Made by a program: the position numbers and the translations under genes. A stretch of DNA of 64,000 bases, taken from NCBI GenBank assembly GCA_900314995.1, contig OMXK01000018.1:1-64000 (forward strand). Reading direction: 5' to 3'. The notes under the pieces are model-generated. The model was not told the DNA's origin. It searched no databases and saw only the letters and a list, made by a program, of their open reading frames with translations. Positions 26,542 through 35,623 of the stretch are shown piece after piece. Each line of letters opens with the position of its first letter. Position 1 is the stretch's first letter. This stretch comes from an uncultured Prevotella sp. Its GTDB lineage: Bacteria > Bacteroidota > Bacteroidia > Bacteroidales > Bacteroidaceae.

Positions 26542-27497
26542 AGCAATCCCTTACGTTTCTTGATCACCTCGAGGGGTTCCAGGCTCACGCGCCCCGTCTC
26601 TGCGTCATAGCGGATATTGAATTCCTCATGGGAGCGCTTCCAGCGGTTGTGCGTCCAGAGCCAATATTGCGGAGCCCGATTGATGGATGCCTCCAACATG
26701 CGGAAGTAGGCATCGGTCAGTTCATAGTCTTTCGTCTGCTTGGGGTTCTGCTCTATCAGTTTGAACGTCGCCACATAGTAGCCTCTGCGGGGACGCTCCA
26801 CATCAATATAGAGCACGGCATGGCCTGCGCTGCGAGCCAGTCGCTCCGTACCCGTCAGCACGGGGGTATCGTGATTCAGGAAGTCGAGCCAATGGTGGAT
26901 ATTGTTCCAGAACGGCACTTGGTCGGAGATATAGCCGATCACCACGGGCTGCTTCTTCTGCCTGTATTCGGCCAGTCGCCGGAGGGTCTCGGCCATGGGG
27001 ATACACACAGCCCCCATCCTCTGCCGGAGATTGAGGAAGAGCCGGTCGAACTCAGAGTTCTCCAGTACATGATAGATCTGGCCGCACTGTGCCTTGGGCG
27101 TCACCCAGAGCGGCAGCGACGTGATCCACTCCCAGTTGCAGTAATGTCCCAGATAGACGGCGCACGACTGTCCGCCAGCCACAATCTCATCCACCAGCTC
27201 GGTGCCCTTGAACACCATGCGGCGCTTCAGTTCCTTCTTGCTGATGGTCAGCAGTTTGACGGTCTCTACCAGATAGTCGCAGAACCAACTGTAGAAGCCC
27301 TTCTCTATCCGTCGCAGCTCGGCCTCGGATTTCCCGGGGAAGCTGTCGGACAGATTCTTTCTCACCAGCTTCTTACGATAGCCCACAAGATGATACACCA
27401 CCACGTAGATGCCGTCGGATATCAGGTAGTGTACCCACATCGGCAACAGGGAGAACAGCCAGAGTACGGCGTAAGTCAGATAGTATAGCAGTTTCAT
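26538..27497 (-). CDS. LpxL/HtrB-type lipid A acyltransferase family protein
   Basis: A 319-residue inner-membrane acyltransferase. It has an N-terminal anchor, the HX4E catalytic pair in GHYCNWEW (near residue 115) and the later SDQVPFWNN motif. Family members attach secondary acyl chains to lipid A. The start at 27497 (MKLLYYLTYAVLW) is chosen because the longer frame runs through the neighbouring gene. The operon places it among glycosyltransferases, so the acceptor could be lipid A or another glycolipid. Confidence 0.86.
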   Translation of the reverse strand: MKLLYYLTYAVLWLFSLLPMWVHYLISDGIYVVVYHLVGYRKKLVRKNLSDSFPGKSEAELRRIEKGFYSWFCDYLVETVKLLTISKKELKRRMVFKGTELVDEIVAGGQSCAVYLGHYCNWEWITSLPLWVTPKAQCGQIYHVLENSEFDRLFLNLRQRMGAVCIPMAETLRRLAEYRQKKQPVVIGYISDQVPFWNNIHHWLDFLNHDTPVLTGTERLARSAGHAVLYIDVERPRRGYYVATFKLIEQNPKQTKDYELTDAYFRMLEASINRAPQYWLWTHNRWKRSHEEFNIRYDAETGRVSLEPLEVIKKRKGLL

Positions 27498-27498
27498 A

Positions 27499-28380
27499 TT
27501 ATTCCGTCCAGATATCCTTGGCTTTCGTTGACTTGAAGATGGTGAGGGCGCGCTTCCATTTGCTGCGGAGGATGTCTTTACGCAACTGTTCCGCCGTATC
27601 GGCGGCTGCCCCGAAGGGCTCGCCCCGGTGGAGCACATCGCGCATAAACGAGGAGGAGGTGATGCCCCACTTACGGAGGAACTGCAGCGAACCGTCGTTC
27701 TTCACGATGCGGTGCGTGGAGCGTGCCTCAAAGTGATAGACGCGGCTTCTGTCGACACCCTTGAAGAGCCTGACGCCAGCGTGCCAGAGCTTTGCCGAGA
27801 AGTCGGGGTCGGAATACATGCCGGGGCTATACTCCACGCTGTAGCCTCCGACGAGATCCCACAGGTCGCGGTGGACGATGTTCGGCGGCCAGGTGGCTCC
27901 CTGCCAGTCGCCATGCTTCAGGTCGCGGTATTCCCTGAGCAGTCGCCCCTCCTCGAAGGTATCGACACTCTCACCGAAGTTGGCGGGCGCAATCACGCTC
28001 TTGCAGAAGAACTTACGGGGCTGTATGAGCGTAGCCGAGAGGAAGAACATCTTATGGCCGATGGCCTGTATCTCATCATAGAGCGCCGCATCCCAGTCGG
28101 GCAGCACATACATATCGTCGTTCATAAAGAGCACGTAGTCCGTGGTCACCAGCGGCCGGAGTCCGTTGAGGGCATAACACACACCGATATTCTCCGTCGA
28201 ATGGGTGTATTTCAGTCCTTCGGCCTTGACCCATTCCAGCGTGCCGTCGCTGCCGTCGTTGACGTGGATCAGAATCTCGTGCGCATAAGTGGAGTTCTTG
28301 CGGATGCTCGCCACACAGAGTTTCAGGAAGGCGAGATTGTTCCACGAAGGGATCAGAATCGAAAATAGCGGCTCTTTCAT
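27499..28380 (-). CDS. Family 2 glycosyltransferase (GT-A fold)
   Basis: 293 residues. The N-terminal GT-A core is clear: FSILIPSWNNLAFLKLCVASI, the HVNDGSDGT nucleotide-binding turn and the metal-binding MNDDMYV (DxD-like). It is probably a cytoplasmic, membrane-associated transferase in LPS or capsule assembly; donor and acceptor are not readable. It overlaps the upstream glycosyltransferase by 4 bp and precedes the acyltransferase by 1 bp. Confidence 0.85.
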   Translation of the reverse strand: MKEPLFSILIPSWNNLAFLKLCVASIRKNSTYAHEILIHVNDGSDGTLEWVKAEGLKYTHSTENIGVCYALNGLRPLVTTDYVLFMNDDMYVLPDWDAALYDEIQAIGHKMFFLSATLIQPRKFFCKSVIAPANFGESVDTFEEGRLLREYRDLKHGDWQGATWPPNIVHRDLWDLVGGYSVEYSPGMYSDPDFSAKLWHAGVRLFKGVDRSRVYHFEARSTHRIVKNDGSLQFLRKWGITSSSFMRDVLHRGEPFGAAADTAEQLRKDILRSKWKRALTIFKSTKAKDIWTE

Positions 28381-29153
28381 TCTATATTCATTCTTTTATT
28401 CTTCTCAATGATTTTCGCCACGAGCACAAACTGGTAGAAAGCGTCCATGCCGGCCCGGATGAGCCCCGGCACTCCGTCGAGGAAGCCCATCTTCAGAATA
28501 TAAGCCTTAAAGAAGCGTAAAAAAGGTCGCCAAAGAAAAGCCATAGTTCCATAATTCTTATGTTGCTTCCTATCTAACTCATTACGAGTATATTGATTCG
28601 TCTTACTGACAATATTTTCTACAGAGTCGTTAGCTAGATGCACGAAAGCCAGTTCTTTATGCTTGGCGGGAATCTTTTCTACACGTCCGTTCACCTCTGG
28701 TGTACAATGGATAATGGCAGGCCAATGAGTCTTACTTTGACGGAAAAAACGCAGAATATGATCAGGATAATGACAGCGCATAAAACGCCCCATAAAATAA
28801 TTCTTGCGAGGGATATAAAGTCCGTCAGGACAATCAGTCTCCTGAATTCGCTGATAGAGATAGGCCTTCAGCTCCGGAGTGACAATCTCATCAGCATCTA
28901 CTACCAACACCCAATCATAGCAAGCCTCATGAATAGCATACTCTCGGGCGGGTTCTACAATATTATAGTTTTTACGCTCGAAGGTGACGATGCGGCAGCC
29001 GTTGCGGCGGGCGATGTCGAGGGTGGCATCCTCACTCTCCATGTCGCAGACGAGCACTTCGTCGAAGCCCTTCACAGCCTCGAGCACTTGCTGCAGATGC
29101 TGCTCGGCATTGCGGGTGTTGATCACCACCGATATTCTATTTTCGTCGTTCAT
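28377..29153 (-). CDS. Family 2 glycosyltransferase, WaaE/KdtX-like
   Basis: A 258-residue GT-A transferase: ISVVINTRNAEQHLQQVLEA, LVCDMESEDATLDIA and the VVDADE metal motif. The layout resembles LPS core glucosyltransferases of the WaaE/KdtX type, whose C-terminal half ends in a hydrophobic helical region as here (FLWRPFLRFFKAYIL). The ATG at 29153 is chosen because the upstream in-frame ATG precedes the -7 box. It is the first gene of the leftward operon; the box ends 5 bp before the ATG. Confidence 0.85.
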   Translation of the reverse strand: MNDENRISVVINTRNAEQHLQQVLEAVKGFDEVLVCDMESEDATLDIARRNGCRIVTFERKNYNIVEPAREYAIHEACYDWVLVVDADEIVTPELKAYLYQRIQETDCPDGLYIPRKNYFMGRFMRCHYPDHILRFFRQSKTHWPAIIHCTPEVNGRVEKIPAKHKELAFVHLANDSVENIVSKTNQYTRNELDRKQHKNYGTMAFLWRPFLRFFKAYILKMGFLDGVPGLIRAGMDAFYQFVLVAKIIEKNKRMNIE

Positions 29154-29158
29154 CGCTG

Positions 29159-29166
29159 CAAAGGTA
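29159..29166 (-). promoter_or_regulatory. -7 box of the leftward glycan operon
   Basis: TACCTTTG on the minus strand, 5 bp before the ATG at 29153. It implies a leaderless or nearly leaderless message. Confidence 0.6.
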
Positions 29167-29198
29167 CGAAATAATTTGGAAGATTCCAAACAAATTCG

Positions 29199-29206
29199 TA
29201 CCTTTG
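29199..29206 (+). promoter_or_regulatory. -7 box for the GT87-like gene
   Basis: TACCTTTG, 18 bp before the ATG at 29225. The two divergent -7 boxes are only 32 bp apart, so the upstream elements must overlap. Confidence 0.6.
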
Positions 29207-29224
29207 CACACAAAATAGCTTGGT

Positions 29225-30382
29225 ATGAAAGAAAAACTGAAAATTTTCCTTACCGAACCCCGCACTCTGCTATGGCTTTGGATGATTATCGCCGTCACGG
29301 GAATGACCCGCTTCGGTCATGGTCGCGAGAACAATTTCCTGATCTTCAAATATGTATACTGGCACGTCATCGACCGTCTGCCGCTCTACATACACTACCC
29401 CCAGGAGTATTTTGACCTGAACCACTACGGCCCGACGTTCTCCCTGATCATCGCGCCCTTTGCCCTGCCGCCCACCTGGCTGGGCATGCTGTTGTGGCTC
29501 GTGGCGCTCACGCTCGGCCTCTACGTCGCCATCCGCCACAGTCTGTTCACCCGCTGGCAGCAGGTATTCATCTTCTGGTTCTGCTCCCATGAGCTGCTCA
29601 ATGCCATCCAGATGCAGCAGTTCAACATTGCCATCGCCACCATCATCGTGGGCAGTTATTACCTCATCCGCCGCGAGCGCGACTTCTGGGCTGCCTGCCT
29701 CATCATGATCGGCACATTCGTCAAGCTATACGGCATCGTGGGGCTCGCCTTCTTCTTCTTCTCCCAACACAAGGGCCGTCTGCTGGCCTCCTGCGCTTTC
29801 TGGGCCGTCGTGCTGTTTGTGGCTCCGATGCTCATCTCTTCGCCCGAATACATCATCGGCCAGTACAAGGAGTGGTACGTGAGTCTGGTTGAGAAGAATG
29901 CCGACAATATGTTCAGTCATGGCACGAATATCTCGCTCGTCGGTATGGTTCGCAAGATCTCCGGCAGCAGCGCCTACAGCGACCTCTGGGTCATGATCCC
30001 CGGGCTCATCGCCTTCCTGCTGCCCTACCTTCGCATCAACCAGTACCGTTACGAGGCTTACCGCCAGACGATACTGGCTTCGGTGCTGATGTTCCTCATC
30101 CTCTTCTCCACAGGTTCTGAGAACTCCACCTATATCATCGCCGTTGTGGGCGTAGCCATCTGGTACACCACCGCTCCGTGGAAGCGCGGGTGGGTCGACG
30201 TGGCTCTGATGGTCTACGTATTCTTCTTCTGTACGATGGCCCACTCCGACCTCATGCCCCGTTTCATCCGCGAGGAATATATGAAGCCCTACGGCCTCAA
30301 GGCCCTGCCCGTCGCCCTCGTCTGGCTGAAGCTGTGCTACGAAATGCTCATTAAAGATTATCGCCCAGATAAATCCGAATGA
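29225..30382 (+). CDS. GT87-like polyprenyl-phosphate-dependent membrane glycosyltransferase
   Basis: A 385-residue polytopic membrane protein with about nine helices and a first periplasmic loop bearing acidic and tyrosine residues (VYWHVIDRLPLYIHYPQEYF). This matches the GT-C fold family GT87 (DUF2029), which uses polyprenyl-phosphate sugars on the periplasmic face. Sugar and acceptor are unknown. It is a single-gene unit divergent from the glycan operon and ends at a strong terminator. Confidence 0.75.
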   Translation: MKEKLKIFLTEPRTLLWLWMIIAVTGMTRFGHGRENNFLIFKYVYWHVIDRLPLYIHYPQEYFDLNHYGPTFSLIIAPFALPPTWLGMLLWLVALTLGLYVAIRHSLFTRWQQVFIFWFCSHELLNAIQMQQFNIAIATIIVGSYYLIRRERDFWAACLIMIGTFVKLYGIVGLAFFFFSQHKGRLLASCAFWAVVLFVAPMLISSPEYIIGQYKEWYVSLVEKNADNMFSHGTNISLVGMVRKISGSSAYSDLWVMIPGLIAFLLPYLRINQYRYEAYRQTILASVLMFLILFSTGSENSTYIIAVVGVAIWYTTAPWKRGWVDVALMVYVFFFCTMAHSDLMPRFIREEYMKPYGLKALPVALVWLKLCYEMLIKDYRPDKSE

Positions 30383-30393
30383 TTTTTACAATG

Positions 30394-30430
30394 AAATGTC
30401 ACACTGGGCTTCCTGGTGTGACATTTTTTT
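30394..30430 (+). terminator. Intrinsic terminator after the GT87-like gene
   Basis: A perfect 11-bp stem (30394-30404 with 30416-30426, arms AAATGTCACAC and GTGTGACATTT) and an 11-base loop, followed by a T run. Confidence 0.85.
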
Positions 30431-30471
30431 AAATAATTCGCGAATTGTTTGGCGGTTAGCTGAATAATGCC

Positions 30472-30479
30472 TATCTTTG
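30472..30479 (+). promoter_or_regulatory. -7 box for the HhH/beta-barrel gene
   Basis: TATCTTTG, 26 bp before the ATG at 30506. An apparent upstream start at 30467 precedes it and is rejected. Confidence 0.6.
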
Positions 30480-30505
30480 CAGCGTTAACTGAAAAACGAA
30501 TGATT

Positions 30506-32491
30506 ATGAAATCACAAATCGCAGTATGGTTGTGTTGGTTGCCGATGGCGCTTTGGGCGCAGGAGGAACGGCCTTGGAGTGAGTATCTGAATGAAGTGAT
30601 GACGGTGGAGGACGTGGAGTCGGCGCAGTGGGAGGAGGCCTACGAGTGGCTCTGCGAACTGGAACAGCATCCCCTGGACATCAATCTCGCCACGCGAGAG
30701 CAGCTGGAGGAACTGCCCTTCCTCTCTGCCCAGCAGATCGAGGAACTCGTGGAATACAGGGATCGCTACGGACCGATGAAATCGCTGGGGGAACTGCAGA
30801 TGATCCGTTCGCTGAGCTACGGTCAGCGGCAGTTGCTCTCGGCATTTGTGTTCGTGGGTGAGGAACCGAAGGCGGGATTCCCAAGTCTCAAGAGGATAGT
30901 CGGGAACGGTCGTCACGAACTGACGGCTACGGCGCGGATTCCTTTCTACGAGCGGCGGGGCGACAACGAGGGCTATCTGGGATACCCTTACCGCCACTGG
31001 CTGCGCTATCAGTTTACGAGTGGCGAGGCGGCGAAGGCGGGTATCGTCGGGGCACAGGATGCGGGGGAGCCTTTCTTCTCGAACCGCAACCGCTGGGGCT
31101 ATGACTACTACTCGCTCTACCTGCAACTGCGCAACCTGGGACGGCTGGAGACGCTATGCGTAGGGAACTATCGGGTTGCAATGGGCATGGGACTGGTGAT
31201 GAACAGTGACTTCTCGCTCGGAAAGGTAGCGCTGTTGCAGTCGCTCGGACGTGCCACCCACAGCGTCAGGGCTCACAGCTCGCGCAGCAACACGTATCTG
31301 CAGGGGGTGGCAGCCACGGTGAATCTGGGCAAAGGCTTCAAGTTGACGGCCTTTGGCTCCTATCGCCCGATGGATGCGACGCTGAACGACAACGGGACGG
31401 CAGCGACCATCCTGACCTCGGACTATCACCGCACGGAAACGGAGATGAACAAGAAACACAACCTGCAAGTGACGAAGGCGGGCGGCAGTCTGCGTTATGA
31501 GCACCACGGGCTGCATCTGGGCGCGAATGCACTCTACACTCACCTCGACAAGCGGCTACAACCGAACACCAAGACGCTCTATCGCCGGCACTATCCGCAG
31601 GGTGCGGACTTCACGAATGCCAGTCTGGACTATGGATATGCAAGTTATCGCCTGTCGCTGAACGGAGAGACGGCGGTGGACCAGAAAGGACATCTGGCAA
31701 CCATCAATGCCCTGAGTTGGCGCGTGAGCGACGAACTGAGCGTGATGGCCCTGCAGCGCTTCTATGCCTATCGCTATACGTCGCTCGATGCACAGAGCTA
31801 TAGCGACGGCGGGCGGGTACAAAACGAAAGCGGGGTATATCTGGGACTCACATGGCAACCCTCGGCAGCCTGGCGCATGGTGTATTATGCGGATTTCGCC
31901 TATTTCCCCTGGGCAAAGTATCAAGTGTCGCAGTCATCGCACGCATGGGATCATCTATTGCAACTGACGCATACAGGCCGGCACTGGACGCTGGGAGGCC
32001 GCTACCGGCTGCGAATGAAGCAAAAGGACAATGAAGACAAGACAGCCTTAGACAACCGTTGGGAGCATCGGGGCAGACTGAGTGCGGACTATGCCGGCGA
32101 CAGTGGCTTTGGCAGCAGGACACAGTTGGATGCGGGCTATTGTGCCTATGGTGCCGGCGACTGGGGCGCCATGCTAAGCCAGACACTATCCTACACCCAT
32201 CGCCGGGTCAGGCTCTATGGCGGGGCAGGCTATTTCCATACCGACAGTTACGACAGCAGAGTGTATCTCTACGAACGGGGGCCACTATACACTTACGCGA
32301 TGTCGACCTTCTACGGTGAGGGTATCCGCTACTGGCTGATGGCGAGGGTGCAGCCATGGGGCAACCTGACGCTCACGGCCAAGCTAGGGGTGACGGATTA
32401 TTTCGACAGGAGCACCATCGGCAGCAGTTACCAGCAGATAGACGCCTCGGCGCAAACGGATCTGGATATACAAATAAGGTGGAAATTCTAA
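30506..32491 (+). CDS. Helix-hairpin-helix protein with C-terminal outer-membrane beta-barrel
   Basis: A 661-residue exported protein. A signal peptide (MKSQIAVWLCWLPMALWAQ) is followed by a ComEA-like HhH region near residues 50-115 (DINLATREQLEELPFLS, ELQMIRSLSYGQ). About 500 residues of alternating, aromatic-rich strands then end in a terminal Phe (QIRWKF), the usual barrel-insertion signal. HhH motifs bind DNA non-specifically. I infer an outer-membrane protein exposing a DNA-binding domain to the periplasm, possibly in DNA uptake together with ComEC. ATG 30500 is an alternative start. The 3' end overlaps the facing gene by 4 bp. Confidence 0.75.
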   Translation: MKSQIAVWLCWLPMALWAQEERPWSEYLNEVMTVEDVESAQWEEAYEWLCELEQHPLDINLATREQLEELPFLSAQQIEELVEYRDRYGPMKSLGELQMIRSLSYGQRQLLSAFVFVGEEPKAGFPSLKRIVGNGRHELTATARIPFYERRGDNEGYLGYPYRHWLRYQFTSGEAAKAGIVGAQDAGEPFFSNRNRWGYDYYSLYLQLRNLGRLETLCVGNYRVAMGMGLVMNSDFSLGKVALLQSLGRATHSVRAHSSRSNTYLQGVAATVNLGKGFKLTAFGSYRPMDATLNDNGTAATILTSDYHRTETEMNKKHNLQVTKAGGSLRYEHHGLHLGANALYTHLDKRLQPNTKTLYRRHYPQGADFTNASLDYGYASYRLSLNGETAVDQKGHLATINALSWRVSDELSVMALQRFYAYRYTSLDAQSYSDGGRVQNESGVYLGLTWQPSAAWRMVYYADFAYFPWAKYQVSQSSHAWDHLLQLTHTGRHWTLGGRYRLRMKQKDNEDKTALDNRWEHRGRLSADYAGDSGFGSRTQLDAGYCAYGAGDWGAMLSQTLSYTHRRVRLYGGAGYFHTDSYDSRVYLYERGPLYTYAMSTFYGEGIRYWLMARVQPWGNLTLTAKLGVTDYFDRSTIGSSYQQIDASAQTDLDIQIRWKF

Positions 32492-33582
32492 AGGAGACTT
32501 TGATAAAGTTCAAAGACCTGACCAGCGACGTCGTTACCCTCGAAACGGCGGATGTACTGCTGACTGCGGGAGATGCGCTGTTCGCGACCCTCGGCGCCTT
32601 TCAATACCTGCCGGATGGCGGCTGCCATCGCCTGCTCATCGTCGGGGTCGACATAGAGGGAGTCAGGGCCGCCTGCCTCTTCGAGACAGGAACCTATGCA
32701 GGCTACCACGGGCAGTCCGCAGCTGATAGCCTCGATGATGGGGATGCCGAAGCCCTCGTAGCGTGAAGGATAGACGAATGCCTCGGCGCCGGCATAGAGC
32801 TGCGGCAGTTGTTCGTCAGTGACGCCATGCATCACCTTCACGCGATGCGCCAACCCTTGTTGCTTGGCATAATCGAGCACCTCGTCGGTATATTTCGTGT
32901 GGCGCCCCACGACCACCAGACTCAGGTCATCGGGCAGATAGGACAATGCCTTCACAGCCAGCAGGATGTTCTTGCGGGCTTCGATGGAGCCGACGCTCAG
33001 AATGTATCTGGATGCGCTCTTTGCAGAACCTATTGTGAAGCGGGGGGCACAACTCTGGTAGATGACGCTGATGCGACGTTCGTCGACGTCGGCATATTCC
33101 ATGATGTCGCGCTTGGTGCATTCGCTGATGGCGATGATATGATCGGCCTCGCGGATGGTCTGGCGGAACTTCCAGGCATAGATCTTCGTGTCGAGCCAGT
33201 GGTAATACTCGGGATGACGCAGGAAAATGAGGTCGTGGATGGTGACTACGCTCTTGATGCCGCTCTTACGGATACCAACGGGCAGTTCGCCAGAGAGTCC
33301 GTGGAACACTTCCACGCCGTCGCGCCGCAATTGGGCAACAATCCCCCGAGAGCGCCAGAAGGCCTTGCCAAAAGGCGTGCGATCAGGATAACAGAAACAA
33401 ACATTCGGCAGCTCGGCTACCTGGCTGCGCAGATCCTCACGGCCCGCATCGGGGGCATAGAGGCGCAGGTTGAGGTCGCGGCTAGCCAGATCATTGACAA
33501 GCGTGCGGCCATAGCTGCCAAGTCCTGTGCCGTTCCTGACGATTCGCTTGGCATCGAAGCCGACGGTCATCCGATTGCTCAT
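32488..33582 (-). CDS. Family 4 (GT-B) glycosyltransferase
   Basis: A 364-residue GT-B retaining transferase. The N-terminal acceptor half contains GLSGELPVGIRKSG. The C-terminal donor half has SVGSIEARKNILLAVKA and the family signature EAFVYPSRYEGFGIPIIEAISCGLPVVA (Glu-x7-Glu near residue 280). It would transfer a hexose in LPS or capsule assembly. It overlaps the gtrA-like gene by 4 bp upstream. Confidence 0.88.
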   Translation of the reverse strand: MSNRMTVGFDAKRIVRNGTGLGSYGRTLVNDLASRDLNLRLYAPDAGREDLRSQVAELPNVCFCYPDRTPFGKAFWRSRGIVAQLRRDGVEVFHGLSGELPVGIRKSGIKSVVTIHDLIFLRHPEYYHWLDTKIYAWKFRQTIREADHIIAISECTKRDIMEYADVDERRISVIYQSCAPRFTIGSAKSASRYILSVGSIEARKNILLAVKALSYLPDDLSLVVVGRHTKYTDEVLDYAKQQGLAHRVKVMHGVTDEQLPQLYAGAEAFVYPSRYEGFGIPIIEAISCGLPVVACIGSCLEEAGGPDSLYVDPDDEQAMAAAIRQVLKGAEGREQRISRSQQYIRRFEGNDVAGQVFELYQSLL

Positions 33583-33974
33583 GAGCGCTTAAAATGCTTG
33601 AAAACGAAACGCACCATCACGAAGTTGGCCGGCACGGCAATGGCGAGCACGGCGATAGGGGCCAGTTCGCGGCTGAGGCCAATCCACAGGAAGAAGTTGA
33701 AGAGCACGATGTGGAGCAGGTAGTTCACCAGATGGGCGCCACCGAAGCCAATACCGTTCTTGGCCGAGGTCTTCGCCTTGAACGTGAAGTGGGCGGAGAG
33801 GTAATAGTTCACCAAGAAACTCAACACATAGCCGATGGTGTAGGCGACATTGACATTGATCCAATGCTGCAGCACCCAGTAGATGCCATAGTGAAGAGCC
33901 GCCGACGTGGTTCCCACGATGGCAAAGCGTACCAGCTCGCCAAATGTTTCTTTCTTTTCCATAAACTGGGGCAA
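33579..33974 (-). CDS. GtrA family membrane protein
   Basis: 131 residues with four predicted helices and the GtrA signature start (ELVRFAIVGTTSAALHYGIYWVL). GtrA proteins flip or position undecaprenyl-phosphate-linked sugars for surface glycan modification. An ATG at 33962 is an alternative start (MEKKETFGE). It overlaps the glycosyltransferase by 4 bp and follows the exported protein gene by 7 bp. Confidence 0.88.
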   Translation of the reverse strand: MPQFMEKKETFGELVRFAIVGTTSAALHYGIYWVLQHWINVNVAYTIGYVLSFLVNYYLSAHFTFKAKTSAKNGIGFGGAHLVNYLLHIVLFNFFLWIGLSRELAPIAVLAIAVPANFVMVRFVFKHFKRS

Positions 33975-33981
33975 ATGATCA

Positions 33982-34863
33982 TCAGTCGGTGCTGATGGCT
34001 ACGATGGCATCGCCCCTGTCGAACGCGGCCTTGATTTCCTTACCGCCCTTCTGGACCTTGCAGAGGGAGATATCATCACCCAAGGTCTCGCGGACACGGA
34101 TACGGCCAATCTGTTTGCGGGTTTCGCGACCGGCTACCTGACCTACCACAAAGACATCGAAATGAATATCCTCGCCGATAAAACGGCTGCCGACGTCGAT
34201 ATAAAGTTCCTTGGTCTTGTCTTTCTTCTCGATGCCGCGCTCGATGATGTTGGCACGGATGGGATAGCACTCGTTATAATACTCGTATATGTTATCGGAC
34301 AACTCGTCGAGAGCGGAGCGGATAGCCTCGTCGGCAGATCTGGCGAGCGAGTATTCGGAACAGCGGCCAGACAGGGTGCTGGTGGTAACCTCGCCCGTCT
34401 GCAGATTGGTGAAATGAAGGGCTACCGAGGCGATGGCACCGTAATAGGTCTTCGTCTCTGTGTACTCGCGCCCTTTGCTGTCCTTGCGGTCATAGGCCTT
34501 CACCTTGCGCGTGGCGGCAATATCGGTGAGCACGGCCGACACTTGATACTTGGCATCGGAAGCCTCACTATCCTCAACCACTTGCAGGCGGCGGACATGG
34601 GTCAGTCCTTCCATGACGCGATTGCGGGCCAGCGGGATGTACTCTTCATTGTTGATGTCGGTAACACGCCCCTCGACAACATCGGCCATGACACTGAGCA
34701 CTTTGCCCACCGTCACCTTCTTCTTGACCTCATTCTTCTGATAAGTAATGTCGGTTAATTGTACTTTGTAGACAGGGTTCAGCCCGTTGTCCTGTGCGCT
34801 GACGCCAACTGCAGACAATACAAACGTCAATGCGATTGTTAATAGAAATCTCAATTTATTCAT
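33982..34863 (-). CDS. Exported protein of unknown function, CsgG-like in parts
   Basis: 293 residues with a clear signal peptide (MNKLRFLLTIALTFVLSAVGVSAQ). The body alternates strands and helices. It includes NRVMEGLTHVRRLQVVED, DAKYQVSAVLTDI and a stretch over THFTN-type strands (VALHFTNLQTGEVTTSTLSG) that resemble CsgG/LpoB-type periplasmic domains. I do not recognise a specific family. It is the first gene of an operon with gtrA and a glycosyltransferase, with a 28-bp leader. Confidence 0.6.
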   Translation of the reverse strand: MNKLRFLLTIALTFVLSAVGVSAQDNGLNPVYKVQLTDITYQKNEVKKKVTVGKVLSVMADVVEGRVTDINNEEYIPLARNRVMEGLTHVRRLQVVEDSEASDAKYQVSAVLTDIAATRKVKAYDRKDSKGREYTETKTYYGAIASVALHFTNLQTGEVTTSTLSGRCSEYSLARSADEAIRSALDELSDNIYEYYNECYPIRANIIERGIEKKDKTKELYIDVGSRFIGEDIHFDVFVVGQVAGRETRKQIGRIRVRETLGDDISLCKVQKGGKEIKAAFDRGDAIVAISTD

Positions 34864-34891
34864 GTTGCAACTATAAGAGGAATATCGACTG

Positions 34892-34899
34892 CAAAGATA
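34892..34899 (-). promoter_or_regulatory. -7 box for the 34863 gene and its operon
   Basis: TATCTTTG on the minus strand, 28 bp before the ATG. Confidence 0.6.
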
Positions 34900-34963
34900 C
34901 GAATAATTTTCTGAATTAATGCAAAATAAGGTAGGAATTCAGCGGGGATTGGGAAAAATGGTG

Positions 34964-34971
34964 TACTTTTG
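34964..34971 (+). promoter_or_regulatory. -7 box for the DUF4294 gene
   Basis: TACTTTTG, 8 bp before the ATG at 34980; the leader is minimal or absent. Confidence 0.6.
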
Positions 34972-34979
34972 CAGGCGTA

Positions 34980-35609
34980 ATGCGAAAGATGATCGTCATA
35001 GGGATGCTGTGCGGACTGGGCTTGCCTTTGCAGGCACAGGAGCAGATTACTGCGGAGCAAGTGCTCGCGGAGATGGACTCGCCTACCTTCGTGCCGACGG
35101 TGAAGGTGGGAAAGGTGCTCCACGATGGCGACAGCATCCAGTATATGGAGATGAACAACGTTTACGTGTATCCGGAACTGACCTTCAAGAACAAGAAGCA
35201 GGCAGGGGCCTATATGCGCCTGGTGACAAACGTGAAGAAGGTGCTGCCCATCGCCAAGGAGGCGCGGCAGATGCTGATCGAGACGACGGAACTGCTGGAC
35301 ATGCTGCCTGACGAGAAGGCCAAGGAGGCCCACATCAAGCGCGTGGAGGAAGACATCTTCCGTACTTACAAGCCGAAAATGAAAAAGCTTACCTATTCGC
35401 AAGGTAAGCTGTTGATTAAACTGATAGACCGTGAATGCCACTCGTCATCCTACGACATGATCAAAGCCTTTATGGGTCCTATCCGCGCAGGCTTCTGGCA
35501 GGTATTTGCCTGGGGTTTCGGGGCCTCGCTGAAAAAAGAGTATGACCCTGAGGGCACAGACAGACTGACGGAGCGCGTGGTCCGCATGGTGGAATCAGGG
35601 CAGATATAG
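34980..35609 (+). CDS. DUF4294 family exported protein
   Basis: A 209-residue Bacteroidetes-restricted protein with a signal peptide (MRKMIVIGMLCGLGLPLQAQ). It is helical and charged, with NVYVYPELTFKNKKQAGAYM and LTYSQGKLLIKLIDRECHSSSYD as the family landmarks. The function is unknown and it is probably periplasmic. It is monocistronic and faces the glutaminyl cyclase gene with a 14-bp gap. Confidence 0.82.
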   Translation: MRKMIVIGMLCGLGLPLQAQEQITAEQVLAEMDSPTFVPTVKVGKVLHDGDSIQYMEMNNVYVYPELTFKNKKQAGAYMRLVTNVKKVLPIAKEARQMLIETTELLDMLPDEKAKEAHIKRVEEDIFRTYKPKMKKLTYSQGKLLIKLIDRECHSSSYDMIKAFMGPIRAGFWQVFAWGFGASLKKEYDPEGTDRLTERVVRMVESGQI

Positions 35610-35623
35610 CCCGAAAGACATAC

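Noticed and set aside
25738-26610. 290-residue plus-strand ORF
   Set aside because: Antisense to the fucosyltransferase, which has the HIRRGDY motif on the minus strand.
25729-34863. Glycan gene region as a horizontally acquired capsule island
   Set aside because: No integrase, transposase, UpxY-type antiterminator or marked change in codon style was seen; the genes look at home.
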